Positions 34,649 through 47,076 of a stretch of DNA of 64,000 nucleotides are shown here, in pieces; within the stretch, counting starts at the first letter, position 1; the number at the start of each line of letters is the position of its first letter. A program made the position numbers and the translations under genes. Below the pieces are notes generated by a model, which searched no databases, was not told the origin of the DNA, and saw only the letters and a list, made by a program, of their open reading frames with translations. This stretch comes from Muscardinus avellanarius (Eukaryota; Chordata; Mammalia; Rodentia; Gliridae). The DNA is taken from NCBI GenBank assembly GCA_963383645.1, contig OY726569.1, forward strand, positions 30,275,592 through 30,339,591, read 5' to 3'.

Positions 34649-37600
34649 ATGGGGCTGGGTCCGCGTTCCCCCCACAAGGCGGGGCGCCAGGCCCCAGCTG
34701 GCGGCAAGCGGGGGCGCGGGGCCCAGGGCCCAGGGCGACGCCCACCAGGCCGCGCACGGCGTCCCCAGCCTCCAGCCAGCGGGCCGTCAGAGCCAGCCCG
34801 GGAAGCTCATCCACATCTGAGCCCAGAAGCTCTCGGGTACTTTCGACGGGCGCTGTCAGCGCTGAAAGAGGCCCCCGAGGCCGGGGAAGAACGAGGTAGG
34901 GAGCAAGTAAAGGGTATGACCAAAGGCATAAAATCCAGGATAGGCGAGGATCCTCAGGGTGTGGGCATGTAACTTTACCTTTCCCTTGTGTGTGTGTGTG
35001 TGGGTGGGTCTGGGGATGGAACCCAGGGACATTTGACCTCCGAGCTACACTCCCTGCTCTATTTTATATTTTTATTTTGAAACAGGGTCTCACTGAGTTG
35101 CAGAGGGCCTCAGTAAGTAGCTGAGGCTGTCTGCAAACCGCGATCCTCCGGTCTCAGCCTTCCGAATGCTGGGATTGCAAGCGTGCACCACCACGCCCGG
35201 CTAACTTTATCTTTCAAGTTCGCCTTCTGCCCCTTGGTTAAGTAATGGAATATAATCCTAGCTTTTTTTTAGCCTCTTTAAGAATTTTTTTCATCTTTTT
35301 TTCCAGACCTGATGGTGCATAACATTTTGAAGGAAGTGGAGGCTCAAGCTCTAGCCTTGGCCACGAACAGGACTGGCAGTGAGATGCTGCAAGAACTCTT
35401 GGGATTCAGCCCTTTGAAACCATTGTGTCGAATATGGGCTGCCTTGCGCTCCAACTTGCGCCTTGTGGCCTGTCATCGGTGCGGGGTCCACGTATTGCAA
35501 AGTGCTTTGCTGCAGTTGCCTCGATTGCTTGGGAGTCCCACAGAGAAGAAGGAGGATGAGGAGGAGGAGGAGGAGGAAGAGAAGGATGGTCCCTTGGAGA
35601 CCCTAGAAGAGCTGGTCCTGGGACTGGCCTCTGAGGTGTGCAATGATTTTCTTTTCTACTGCGGAGACACACATGGCAGCTTCGTGGTCAGAACTCTGCT
35701 GCAGGTATTAGGAGGGACCCTTTTGGAGTCTGAGAGGGCCAGGTCCCGTGGCTCCCAATCATCTGGTACGTATCTAAGAAAGAGAAATGGACCTGATGGG
35801 AAGGGGAGTTTAGGATGTTCCGAAGAGAGAGTAATCAAAGCTGGGTATGGTGGAGACAGGAGGATTACAGATTGGCGATCAGCCTCAGCAGCTTAGTAAG
35901 ACTATTCCAAAATAAAGAATAAAAAAATAGGGCTGGGAGTATAGCTTCGAGGTAGGATGCCTCTGGGTTCCATCCTCAGTACCGCAAACAAACAAACAAA
36001 CAAAAAAAGAGAGAGCAGAAGATTAAGTCTTCATAGGGGAGCTTGACCTGGAAGAGTTAAAAGAAAAATTAGGGCAAAAGGCCCAAATTATAGAATGCCA
36101 AAGGTTAGTGTGGACTGGGGTCCAGAGATAAGGATGTACATGTTTTTATGGGACAGCTCTTAGCATGGGGGCAGGCAGAGGAGGTGATTCCTATAGAGCA
36201 GAAGATTTCAAACTCTACCACAACATGGAAAGTACTTGTTTTTAAACATAACTAGTGTGTCTTTGTGTGTGTGTGTACACTTATTAGACTCAAAAGCTCA
36301 GGAAACAGTACTCTTACTATATGCAGCCAATCTGAGATTTTATTTCTTAATAAGTTTCATTCTGTTCTCTTTCACTAAAACAGTGAGACCACTGACTTTA
36401 TGATACGCTCATAACCTGTGACTTATATTTTGGAAAATCTCTGGGAACTAATGTTAGAGGATTTAAATAAAAGCCTGATTTTAAAATGTACTAAGCCGGG
36501 CTGGTGGCACACGCTTGTAATCCCTGCATTTGGGAGGCTGAGATTGGAGGATCACGGTTTGCGGACAGCCTCAGCTACTTAGGCCCTCTACAACTCAGTG
36601 AGACCCGGTTTCAAAATAAAGAGTAAAAAATAGGGCAGGGGGTGTAGCTTGGAGGTCGAATGCCCCTGGGTTCCATCCCCAGACCTGCAAAAAATAAAAT
36701 AAAAAAAGGTACTAAATACTAGCTTAGAGTTTGAACTGTCTTCAGTGGGCCATAGAGGAGCCGGTTGAAGTTTCTTAGAAGAATTAAGACAAAATGTCAT
36801 CTCAGTTCAGTCACCCAGATGAGACATTCAGTTGTATTATGTCTGTTCTGCCTCTCCAAGCTGAATCCTTGTTCATCTGTGGGATTTTTCTTTTGGATTA
36901 GCAGTCTGTAATCTCACCACTGCACTTTCTTGATCTTCCTTTAGAAGCACAGAAGGCCCTAACTCGGGAATGTAAGCCAACTGACTTTGAGGTCCCTGAA
37001 ACCTTCTTGAATCGTCTTCAGGACCTGAGCTCCTGTTTTCTGAAGGACATTGCTGGTAAGGAGAGGCATAGGAGAAGGGTCTTAGATCTGTTCTTCTGAA
37101 GATGATTACCACCAGTCAGGGCCCTTTGGTCAGGTCATTCTACCTTTTTTCCAACCTGGTCTGGTTTGATGTTGCAAAGCATTTTGTATGGTGTTTTATG
37201 TTCATAGTCTCCCTACCTTGTTGCTTAAGGTTTGAGATTGTATGGGTGGTTTGGGTTTTGTACAGTTTGTTTCTACCCTCTCCCCATAGTGTTTATCACT
37301 GATAAGATCTCCAGCTTCTGCCTGCAAGTGGCCCTACAGATCTTACACTGCAAACTGCCCCAGCTGTGTGCCCATCTCTGTAATGCTGTGATTGGCTACC
37401 TGAGTACTCGAAATTCCTCAGCAGATGGCAGGTACGGTCAGGCCTTGGGGTGGACCACAGTTGGTGAGACTGTGTGAAGTGAGTGAGGAAACTGACACTG
37501 TTGGATGAAGTGGAGTTAAGATTGTCTGGTTCCTTTCTTATTGTCCCCAGCCCCCTATTGCTGTTCCTGCGGGATCAGACAAGCTCCAGACTCCTAGAGC

Positions 37601-40600
37601 GGGTGCTGTTGGTGTTGGAGCCCCCGAGACTCCAGAGCCTCTTTGAGGATCACTTTCAGGGTCAGCTGCAGACCTTGGCTGCACATCCCATTGCTAACTT
37701 CCCTTTGCAGCGCTTACTGGATGCAATTACTACTCCTGAGCTGGTGAGTTGGAAACCTAGGCTGGATTTCTTTGTGTTAATCTTGTTCACTGGCCCTTAT
37801 TTTATTGTGTGCCTGCCTCTGTATATCTCTGGTAGTGTTCTGCCCATTGTCTTTGTAAAGTTATTCTTGAGTTTTCTAGAGCTTAGGATGAAGGTGCGCT
37901 CCTCCCACAGAAGATTTATTTTAGCTTCTCAGGTGTTAGTACCAGCAGGAGATTGGCTTAATTTGAGCTTGCAGCTTGAAGTTTGCAGCCCACCTGGACT
38001 CTGGTACTTGGCTACAGATCCAGGGAGCATTGGGGCTATTGCCATAGCTTCTCTTTTCCCTTGCTGCTTAACACTGAGGTGGTCTCATGGGTTAGAAGTT
38101 GGAGTGGACGGGCAGTTTAATACTAGTTCTCCCTTACATACAGGGAGGGGTCATTTGAAGTCTCCTCCCTGTATAAGGTGGCACCTCTAAGATTGGCTCT
38201 TTTGTGTCTTGGGTCTTACCAGCCAAACCAAAGTCTTGACATTAGCAATACTTTTTATGTTTTATTTAGCACTTTTAGTTGTTTTCGGCAGGAAGAGTTC
38301 TCTGCATAGCTTAGCCTTCATTACTAGACTGTCAAAGATTCTTCATCCCATATTTTCCTTCAGCTGTCCCCCGTGTTTGAGGAGCTGAGCCCTGCCCTTG
38401 AAGCTATCCTGGCCCAGGGCCACCCAGGGGTAGTCATTGCGCTGGTGGGGGCCTGCCGCAGAGTTGGAGCTTACCAAGCCCAGGTCTTGCAGCTGTTGTT
38501 GGAGGTGAGTGGGTATTATGTGCAACCCATTAATGGCCTCGATCTAAATTCTGTCAGTCAGGACTTACTAATCTTTAGTCATTGTACCTTTGAACCCAAG
38601 AGATCTAATGCCAGAGGAAATCACAGATATAGAAAAAAAAACTGAGTCCAAGAGTCATTTCAGCCTTGGAACGAAAACTATCTGAACTGAAAGAGAAGTT
38701 TATTTAAGGGATAAATGTTTATTCAACCCCTGTTATATGTATGGAGGCTGGGGAGATAGCAGGGCAGTGAGATCTACTTTTTTACACTTAGGCCATCACA
38801 CCTTTTCTTTCTTTCTCCTTCCCTCTCTGTCTCTCTCTCTCTCTGTCTCTCTCCTCCCTGCCTCCCTCCCTCCCTTCCTTCCTTCCTTTCTGGTACTATA
38901 GAAGGTGGAACCCAGGGGCATTCTACCTCTGAGCTACGCCTTTTTTTTTTTCTTTTTCTTTTTCCAGTGCTGGGGATGGAACCCAGGGGTATTCTACCAC
39001 TTTCTACCACTGCACTACACTCCCCCAGCCCTATTTTTATTCTGTATTTTGAAACAGGGTCTCAGTTGGAAAGGGATCTCACTAAGTAGCTGATGCTTTC
39101 TGCAAACCGTGATCCTCCTGTCTCAGCTTCCCAAATGCTGGATTACAAGGGTGCACCACCACACCCAGTGACCCTATTTTTTATTGTTTGTGGTACTGGG
39201 GGTGGAACCCAGAGGCTTTCTACCTCCGGGCTATACTCCCAGACCTTTTTTTTTTTTTAATATTTTATTTGGAAACAGGGTCTCACTAAGTTGCTGAGAG
39301 CCTCACTAAGTAGCTGAGGCTGGCTTCAAACCCGTGCGATCCTCCTGTCTCAGCCTCCCAAGCGCAGAGATTACAAGCGTGCGCCACCACGCCCGGCTCA
39401 GTGACCCTATTTTTTAATTCTTTTTTTTTAATATTGAAACAAGGTCTCACTAAGTTGTAGAGGGCCTCACTAAGTATCTAAGGCTGTCCACAAACCGAGA
39501 TCCTCTTGTCTCAAGCCTCCCAAGTACTGACAAGCGTGCATCACCACACCCGGGCATCACACCTTTTCTGAATGTCTTCCCTGTCTAGAAAGTCAAGGTT
39601 AAGGATGGGGTAGTTGTGAGTCACCATGTTTTATCTTCTTCTTTAGGCATTCCACTGTGCAGAGCCCTCGTCCCGGCAGGTGGCCTGTGTGCCTCTCTTT
39701 GCAGCTTTGATGGCCTATGAGGTGTACTATGAACTAATGGAGGAGGAGGGGGCCGTGCCTGCAGAGCACCAGGTGAGGTAGGGAAAGGCCAAGCCAGTGA
39801 CTGCCCGGGGGCCAGGCTCCCAGGGCTTAGCAAGCTCCTTGGGTAGGAGGTGAGATTTCTGGTCTTATCCAAGTGAAGGTGGCTCATCCACCTAGTTTGG
39901 TGGCTGCCTCCTAATTTCCTGTCTCTGTGCTCCAGGTGGAAATAGCAACAGCCAGGGCCCTGGGGGAAGTGACAGTACTTGGTTCTTTACTGCTCCAGCA
40001 TCTGCTGCACTTCTCCAACCCTAGTCTTGTACTTCGAAGTCTGGGTTCCTTGACAGGACCACAGCTTCTGGCTCTGGCCCAAAGCCCCACTGGCTCTCAC
40101 ATACTCGATGCCATCCTGACCAGCCCCTCTGTGACACGCAAGCAGCGCCGCCGTGTGCTGAAGACACTAAAGGTAAGACCTCTGGCTTTTGCTTCGTTCC
40201 CTTCTGTTATTCATTGAGAGAAAATGAGTTTCCTGGAGAACTGTATCTTCAGAGTCAAAGACAGGATACACTATTCCTAGATTATCTTTTTTTTTTTTTT
40301 TTTTTTTTCCAGTACTGGGGATGGAACCCAAGGGCATCATACCTCTGAGCTACACCTCCAGCCCTATTTTTTTTAAAAATCTGTTTTTATTTTATTTTAT
40401 TTTTATTTTTTTGGTGGTACTGGGGGTAAAATCCAGAGGCTTTCTACCTCCGGGCTATATCCCAGACCTTTTTTATATTTTATTTGGAAACAGGGTCTCA
40501 CTAAGTTGCTGAGAGCCTCACTAAGTAGCTGAGGCTGGCTTTGAACCTGTGTGATCCTCCTGTCTCAGCCTCTCAAGCGCGGGGATTACAAGCGTGCGCC

Positions 40601-41667
40601 ACCACGCCTGGCTAATCTGTTTTTATTTTTGAAACAGGTCTCACTGAGTTGCGAAGGGCCTCACTAAGTAGCTGAGGCTGCCCGCGAACCACAATCCTCC
40701 GGTCTCAGCCTTCTGAATGCTGGGATTACAAGCGTGCGCCACCATGGCCGGCTATTTTTTTTTTTTAATGTTGTACTGGGGATGGAGCCCAGGGACCTTC
40801 TATGTCTGGGCTATACCCCCAGACCTATTTTATATTTTATTTGGAAATAGGGTCTCACTAAGATGTGGATGGCTTCACTAAGTAGCTGGTGTCAAACCTG
40901 TGATCCTCTTGTCTCAGCCTCCCAAATGCTGGTATTACAAGCCTGTGCCACCAAACCTAGCTTTCTTAGACTGTCTTGACCCAGCCTCTCAGCACTTCTA
41001 AAGCTCCTGTTTACCCTGCCCCCAGATATGCTTTTGTGTGCTTCCCAGGAAGAACTTACCTTGCTTGTCTCATGCAGGGACAGTATGTGGCCCTGGCCTG
41101 TAGTCGTCATGGCAGCCGTGTCCTGGACGCCATCTGGAGTGGAGCAGCTCTGGGGGCCCGGAAGGAGATTGCTGCTGAGCTGGGTGAGTATCAGTGCCTT
41201 TCTTCAGTGTTTCCAGATATTCCCTTCTCTTGTGGTGGATTGCTGGGTGCCTGGGGAGTGGGCTTAAACTCAGCAGAGACCTCAGTTCCCAAGGGTTGGC
41301 TTGGTTGTGGGTTGTCAGCAGTCTGCTCTCACCTTCCCCTCTGCTGACTGGCTGTGGAGTCTCCTGTTCACACCCCTCCTCCTGGTTACTGTTCTTTGGG
41401 CAGTGAGGGATTCACTATCCCAGGGACAGGTCCAGGGTCAGGGGGGGAAATGGAGGGGCCTTTACTCCAAGAAGAATCTGTCTTTGAGCATGAGTGATTC
41501 CCTTTGCAGGGGAGCAGAACCAGGAGCTGATAAGAGACCCGTTTGGCCACCATGTGGCTCGAAACGTGGCCCTGACTACCTTCCTGAAGCGGCGAGAGGC
41601 GTGGGAACAGCAGCAGAGTGCGGTGGCCAAGCGGAGGCGGGCATTCAACTCCATACTTGAGGACTGA
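34649..41667 (+). CDS. NOP9: Nucleolar protein 9 (Pumilio-like repeat protein), 10 exons, 639 aa
   Basis: Exons are 34649-34895, 35307-35765, 36945-37055, 37290-37431, 37551-37743, 38364-38504, 39647-39772, 39936-40172, 41078-41183 and 41510-41667. All borders are AG/GT and phases agree, giving 639 residues (636 in human). NOP9 is a C-shaped RNA-binding protein of degenerate Pumilio repeats that binds pre-rRNA in the nucleolus and is needed for 18S rRNA maturation. The N-terminus (MGLGPRSPHKAGRQ) is Arg/Lys/Gly-rich and nucleolar-signal-like. Helical Puf-type repeats follow, for example TGSEMLQELLG, CGVHVLQSALL, HGSFVVRTLLQ, TSSRLLERVLL, HPIANFPLQRLL, TGSHILDAIL, HGSRVLDAIW and FGHHVARNVAL. 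An acidic Glu run encoded by GAG/GAA codons (about 35551-35590) lies between repeats and is a length-variable spot. The C-terminus is basic (KRRRAFNSILED). SINEs lie in introns 1, 2, 6 and 8 but not in exons. Confidence 0.97.
34988..35203 (-). repeat. B1-ID SINE in NOP9 intron 1, with TSD
   Basis: TAACTTTACCTTTC before and TAACTTTATCTTTC after the element differ at one base. Confidence 0.88.
35838..36010 (+). repeat. B1-ID SINE in NOP9 intron 2
   Basis: GCTGGGTATGGTGGAGACAGG start has an internal deletion of the left half. Confidence 0.75.
36495..36710 (+). repeat. B1-ID SINE in NOP9 intron 2
   Basis: Near-consensus subtype 1; ATGTACTAA / GGTACTAA short repeats flank it. Confidence 0.85.
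38810..39560 (-). repeat. SINE cluster in NOP9 intron 6 with a (CTCT/CCTT)n tract
   Basis: A pyrimidine tract (38812-38890), nested minus copies at 38890-39175, a copy at 39181-39398 and a left half at 39405-39558. GTGACCCTATTTTTTA is found on both sides of the 39181-39398 copy (TSD). Confidence 0.8.
40283..40965 (-). repeat. SINE cluster in NOP9 intron 8
   Basis: A minus copy (right half 40283-40378, left half 40613-40755) is split by a complete copy at 40395-40612; AATCTGTTTTTATTTT flanks the inner one. Another minus copy lies at 40757-40965. Confidence 0.82.
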
Positions 41668-42167
41668 GCCCAGCGTTTGGGACTGGATGTTGATTTGGGG
41701 GGCGGGGGAAGGGAGTACCTATCCCATTCCTCTCTTGGTGTAAATTGGAGTCAGAAGTCTTATTGGTAAACATTTTTATATTTTTATTGAAAATGTTTTT
41801 GTTATACTTTAAGGGAAAGGTATGAAGAAATAGAGACTCAAGGTAAAATCAGAGACGTCTGCCATCGGTGTGCTGGAGCTAGGGCAAGGAGGAGTTGGTA
41901 TGGATCTAGATGTGGCAGAGTCAGAGTGGGATTCAGATGTCTGGGGACACGCTTGTGGCCTTTCTGGGTTAGTGGGAGGCTGGAAATTGGGCGGAACGGG
42001 AGAGCTTTTGGGAAAGCATTGTGCTGATGGGTTTAGTCAGAGGATATTGAGGAAATCAGGTGAGTTTTCTAGCTTTCATTGTCCACAGGTCTCAAAATCT
42101 GGTGCTGTTACAGTCCTCACAGCATGTTTCATGGAACAGCTTGGGGGCAGAAGCACAGAGCCCGTTC
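41668..42167. other. Shared 3' UTR zone of NOP9 and CIDEB
   Basis: These 500 bp separate two convergent stop codons. No SINE is present. A poly(A) hexamer exists for CIDEB only; no AATAAA or ATTAAA is seen on the plus strand here, so NOP9 must use a variant signal. Confidence 0.6.
41783..41788 (-). terminator. CIDEB: Poly(A) signal of CIDEB
   Basis: AATAAA on the minus strand lies 380 bp past the CIDEB stop and only 116 bp beyond the NOP9 stop on the other strand. The CIDEB 3' end should therefore fall near 41765, within the probable NOP9 3' UTR. Confidence 0.65.
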
Positions 42168-44683
42168 TCAGTAGGAGTGGAGGCGATCCTGCCGCTGCCA
42201 GTGATCAGCCCCTTCCACTATGTGGCGAAGGGTGGAGGAAATTCCCATCAACATATGGCCCAGGCCTTGGAGCAGCGAGGAGGTCCAACGAAGGAGCTCC
42301 CTGAAGGGCAGGGACAAGAGGGAATCAGACATTTAAGGGAATCTGAGAAGAGGCTGTCAAGCTGGGGGCTGGGGTTTTCATGAGGGAGAGCTGACTGGGA
42401 TAGTTTGGTATAGGATATGGAATTATGGAGGCTGTCGGGATGGGGTAGTATGACATGTTGATCTCTGACCTGAGCACTCTCTTGGGGCCAACTCCTTGGA
42501 AATCACAACTCATGGAGTAGAGCCCGTAGAACGTGGCTTTGACGTTCAGGCTGCCAAAGAGGTCTCGAGGATTTTGCTTGTATACGTCAAAGGTGATGCG
42601 GGCAATGTCCTTGCTGTGCTTTGGTTTCTCCCGGCCCAGGCCATACGACAGCATCCCATTCTGTAAGGCATCCCCATTAGTAGAGTAGACCCTCACACCC
42701 CGACCGACACCCGAGCTAATCCCCTCCACACTGGGGAGACCCACCCCTCCTGAACTTGGTTCCACTGTGGTGTCATTGACAGCTCCACAGCTTTCCCAGT
42801 ATCTCCGCCCCTAAGATTAGGGCTGGGCTAGAGGAGAAGCTTGGGAGAGCTGTAAAGGATTGGGCCTAAGCAGTCCAGCGTGGGTCGCTCACCCTGATGG
42901 GGCTCCAGCTCTGTCCCAACTCCAGCACCATCAGGCACGTGTCATCCTCCAGCATCTGGAAGAAGTCCTCACTCTCCACGGCGGTTCCATCCTCTTCTAG
43001 CACCAGTGTTAGTGCTCCTTGCAGCAGCAAGGTCTCCAGTGCCTGCCCAGTGGCAGGAGCAGGAGGGAAGGGGCAGGTTTTTATGCCACACCCCTCCCCT
43101 CTTCGCTGCCCGGAGTCTCGCCGTAGGCCCTGGACACTGGTTGATATCCCAGCTCTACTTCCTGGTGCTTTCTTCCACCTCCTAAAGGTGGCAGCTCTCA
43201 GTGTTCTTTAGTCGCTGGGGTGCCCTCACTAGGGGCTTACCTTTTTTTCTTATTATTTGTTCACTTTTGGTGGCAAGGGGATTAAACCTACAACCTGATA
43301 CGTGCTAGGCAAGCCCCCTTTTTTCCTTTGTGCTCCTTTTGTGTCATTGTCACGTCTGCTCTCCTACCTGTAGGTCACTCCTACTGGCCTGGAATTACAA
43401 ACTACAGCCAGGCCTGGCACAGTGCCACATGCCTGTAATCCCAGTACTTGGGAGGCTTGAGCCCAGAGGAGCACCGGTTCCAGGCCAGTTCATGGTAACA
43501 TAGTGAGACTGTTTAACGCCTCTAGATTCAATCCCCAGAAGCACATAAAAGACAAATATTCAGGAGCCGGGCGCAGTAGCTCATGTCTACAGTCCCAGCT
43601 ATACTGGGGAAACTGAGGTGCTAAGATTTCTTGAGCCCAGGAGTTGGGGCAACAGTAAGAACTCGGCGCAAAACAAAACAGAAACCCTAGCCAGATTCTC
43701 TTGAAATCATCCTTTTTTGTTGTCTACAATGTCTCTCTTTTGTCCGTCCCCAACCCAGTGTTCTTCACAACCACTTTTAGTAGTAATGTTTTCCGTTTTT
43801 GAGGCCACACTATGTATGGCAAACTACATGCTTATCTTTTTTCACTCCTTTTAACAATCCTAGGAGGTGGTTGTTTATTATTCCCTTTGTATAAATGAAG
43901 AAACAAATTAACTTCCCAAGGTTTGACAACTAGGAAGTAGCAAAATCAGAATTTGAATTGGGTTTTTCATATAAATCACCATTTCATACTGACTTCTGAA
44001 TTCCATCCCACCAGCCCTTTCTATCTCCTGCTTCCCCTACTCCCCAAGAAAGCCCACTACTTGGAAAATAAATTTACCCAAAGTGACAGGCAGTTGGCTT
44101 ACCCCACCCTCTACTCTTAGCTCTCAGAGGGAGGGCTGCTATGTGACCTCGGCTTTCTCTGCTCTATAGTCTCAAGTTGTGACTATTTCTGAGAGCCTTG
44201 GCTGCCCCTGCCGTAGGAGCCCAGAAACTTGCCTCGCTCACCTTATCTAGCAGTTCCTGGCGGGTGGCAGCTGTCAGGCCTTTCCGGACTGTGCGCTTGT
44301 GATCACAGACACGGAAAGGTCGCTGAGGTGGTGGCGCTGAGGTCCAGACCCTTCTGCCAAACTCGGAGCTTATGTTGGATACTGACCTAGTAGTAGGAAA
44401 GAAAGGTCAAGAAGGGGTGAGGAGGGACCCTGTGAGGGTAGTGAGGATGGCGAGGGTAGGCTGGCTGGACGTTCCTAGGTTTGCAGACTAGCTGAAGAGA
44501 ATGGAGTGGGAGTAGGACCCATGGTTCAAGAAATGGAAGACCCAGTGGAGTAGGAGGCAGGCGGGGAATGAGCCTCCCAGGGGCTGAGTGGGGTGTTGCT
44601 CCCGGCTGCCCATATTCCCAGAGGTGGAGGGTTAGGAATCACCTGATTAGGCCGTTGGGGTTCAGGGCTGAGAGGTACTCCAT
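42168..44683 (-). CDS. CIDEB: Cell death-inducing DFFA-like effector B, 5 coding exons, 219 aa
   Basis: Exons in transcript order are 44643-44683, 44242-44386, 42893-43042, 42470-42660 and 42168-42300. Splice sites and phases are intact and the 219 residues equal the human length. The start is MEYLSALNPNGL and the end is RLHSY. The CIDE-N (CAD-like) domain spans roughly residues 34-110, with the basic PFRVCDHKRTVRKG face and the acidic EEDGTAVESEDFF face used for head-to-tail assembly. The CIDE-C domain follows (GLGREKPKHSKDIA, FDVYKQNPRDLFGSLN) with the lipid-contact C-terminal helices (ELLRWTSSLLQGLGHMLM). In liver the protein works at lipid droplets and ER in VLDL lipidation and droplet fusion; an apoptotic role was described first. 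It lies tail-to-tail with NOP9 and head-to-head with LTB4R2. Confidence 0.97.
43263..43685. repeat. ID, B1-ID and B1 elements in CIDEB intron
   Basis: A minus ID piece (43263-43320), a plus B1-ID (43412-43555) and a plus B1-like monomer (43565-43685, GGCGCAGTAGCTCATG). Confidence 0.7.
43770..43970 (-). repeat. MIR element in CIDEB intron
   Basis: Reverse MIR wording: CTTTTAACAATCCTAGGAGG, AAATGAAGAAACAAATTAAC, CTAGGAAGTAGCAAAATCAG. Confidence 0.78.
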
Positions 44684-46545
44684 GGTAGAGGGAAGGAGCA
44701 GGAGGGTTGCCTCCCAGGGGCTTCTGGGCCTGTTGGTTCTCTGCTGAGCTGAGACTGAAATGTTTTCTGTTAGAAAGTTGGGCTCTTAACCCTGGTGAGG
44801 TGGGAGATGAGTCAAGCCTGGACTCTGGCCCCCCGGCTGGCCAGTAAGAAGGACAAAGTCCAAGGGGAGTGAAGGAGGAGGGGCCTGGATGGGGCGTGAG
44901 AAGTAAGATTGCCCAGCAAAAGCCACACAAGTGTGTGCGCATGTCTGTCTGGGAAGGGTAAAACGAAGGGAATGTGAGCTCTAGTGTTTTCATTTCTGCA
45001 GAGCAAACTTCTAGGAACAGTCTCTGAGTCTCAGCCTCCAAGAAGCTGCATTCATTATGATCTGCACTGTTGGTGCTACCACCCATTGGAGAAAGCCATG
45101 AGCTGTAGCTTCCCAAAAAGGTTGGGCTGAGGGTGGAAAAGTGGTGGACGCTTGGGCAAGGCTTGGAGAAAAGGAGGCAAGGCAGTGTGTCTGTGGTGTG
45201 AGGAGAGAATGGGCCCTGGATCACTAGTGTCCTGTTAGGACCCTCGCCTTCCTGCCCACCTGCTCCTTGCTCCAGGGTTGGGACCTGGCTGTCCAATGTT
45301 TCTGTAGCTTACTCTACAGTGGTCACATTTCCCCTTTTGCTAAGTAGTTGGCACGAGGAGATGGGAATGGCGCAGGGAGTGCCCTCCGATGGCGTCAGGA
45401 CATTAGCTCTTGGTGCTCTGTGTTCCAGCTCTGAATTCAGTTGCAGTGAGATGGACAGTTGCCTGGAAGCTCAGACACACTGACAGTAAACCCATCCAAT
45501 GAGCACAATCCCTGCTTTCCTGTCCCAGAGCCCGCTAGGGTCCTCCAGACCCCCAGCTGCCTTTCTGTGTCCTGACTGAGAAGCCCAGAGTGTCGTGACC
45601 ACCTCCCACCCAGCCAGCTGTACTTCTCATGCAGGCTGGAGCCCACACTAGGGTTTTGAACATTCCCTGGCAACGATAAACATGTTTAAATGGTTGCTCA
45701 AGACACTGAAAGGATATAGCCCCAGCTCTGAATCAATTTTCTTAAACCCTCACTTAAACTCTGTACCCTGATGCCCTGTGGCAGGGGGAGGTAGAACTTG
45801 TCTTCCTCTCCCTGTCATGAGGATACACTGAGCCCGCTCTCCAAGCTCACTCTGAATGCTGGACTGGTTGCCCTGGCATTTAGTGCTTCTTTCTCTGAAT
45901 TCCCATCTTGTTCCATCTTGGGATGCTTGGGCCAGGTCCGTGTGGGAACTCTCCTGCCACCACTTTTAGGGTGACTCCAGCTGTGAGTCTGGCCTAGGTA
46001 GAAGGAGCCTTGTCAGAAACTCTGGCCCCTTATAAGTACAAGGGCAATTGTGGGGCGCTAATGCATCCAGGACAATCCTTAAGCAATGGGCTCGTCTTCT
46101 GTCTTGGGCATCCTGTGCCCTTCTCAGAGGTGCCCCAGGGCCTGCCACGGGAACACAGTGACATGCTCTGATGGCTTTCCTTTCTCCTATTTTATCCTGT
46201 TCCCTCACTCCCACTTCCTGAACTGACCCCTCAAATACAGGATTACCCGTATCCATGCTCTTATCTCAAGCTCTTCTTTGGAGGAACCCAAATTAAGACA
46301 ATGCTCCTGTGTCCTTGCTTCCAGAGAACCTGAGTTTCTGCATGTTGATTGGGCAGAGGCCTTTCTTTTCCCTTCCCTCCACTCAATCTTTTTGCCAGGT
46401 CCCTCTCAAATTTCTTCATTTCCAGTCTTTGCCTGACCTCTCCAAGGAGAGACGACTTCTTTTCAGTACATCTCTATTGATACGAGGTGAATAAAGTCCA
46501 AGGATTAATGAAGGTATAGAATTATGAAAGTTTATTTGTAAGCCA

Positions 46546-46895
46546 GGCATGGTGGTGCATGCTTGTAATCCCAGTACTTGGGAGGCTGAGACAGAAGGAT
46601 CACAGGTTCATAGTCAGCTTCAACAGTTTAGTGAGGCTCTCTGCAACTTAGTGAGACCTTGTTTCAAAATAAAAAAATAAGCCAGGTGTGGTGGCACACG
46701 CTTGCAATCCCAGCATTAAGGAGGTTGAGACCAGAGGATTGTGGTTCATGGACAGCTTCAGCTACTTAGGCCCTCCACAACTTAGTGAGACCCTGTTTCA
46801 AAATAAAGAATAAAAAATAGGGCAGGGGGTATAGCTCAAAGGTCGAATGCCCCTGGGTTCCATCACCAGACCCGCAAACACACACACACACACAC
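46546..46895 (+). repeat. SINE pair within one 20-bp TSD
   Basis: GAAAGTTTATTTGTAAGCCA at 46526-46545 and 46896-46915 is identical. Inside are a left half (46546-46680) and a full copy (46681-46895) ending in (CA)n. Confidence 0.9.
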
Positions 46896-47059
46896 GAAAG
46901 TTTATTTGTAAGCCAAGGAAAGATAGAAAACAGAAAGAACTTCCCCCACGCCACCTCACTACCAGGGCACCTTTTTCTTTTTCTCATATTCTGGTGAAAA
47001 CAGAGAGTGATCTCATGGTTGTGTGTTATGACTCCCCAACCACCATATGCCTCCATGTA

Positions 47060-47076
47060 CCCCCCCCCCCCCGTCG
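47060..47076. repeat. Poly-C run
   Basis: About 14 C in a row, followed by GTCGCCCCC. Confidence 0.85.

Noticed and set aside
44526..45296. 256-codon minus open frame covering the CIDEB start exon
   Set aside because: It reads the CIDEB ATG exon in another frame and is Pro/Ser-rich without a domain; the CIDEB frame is clearly the coding one.
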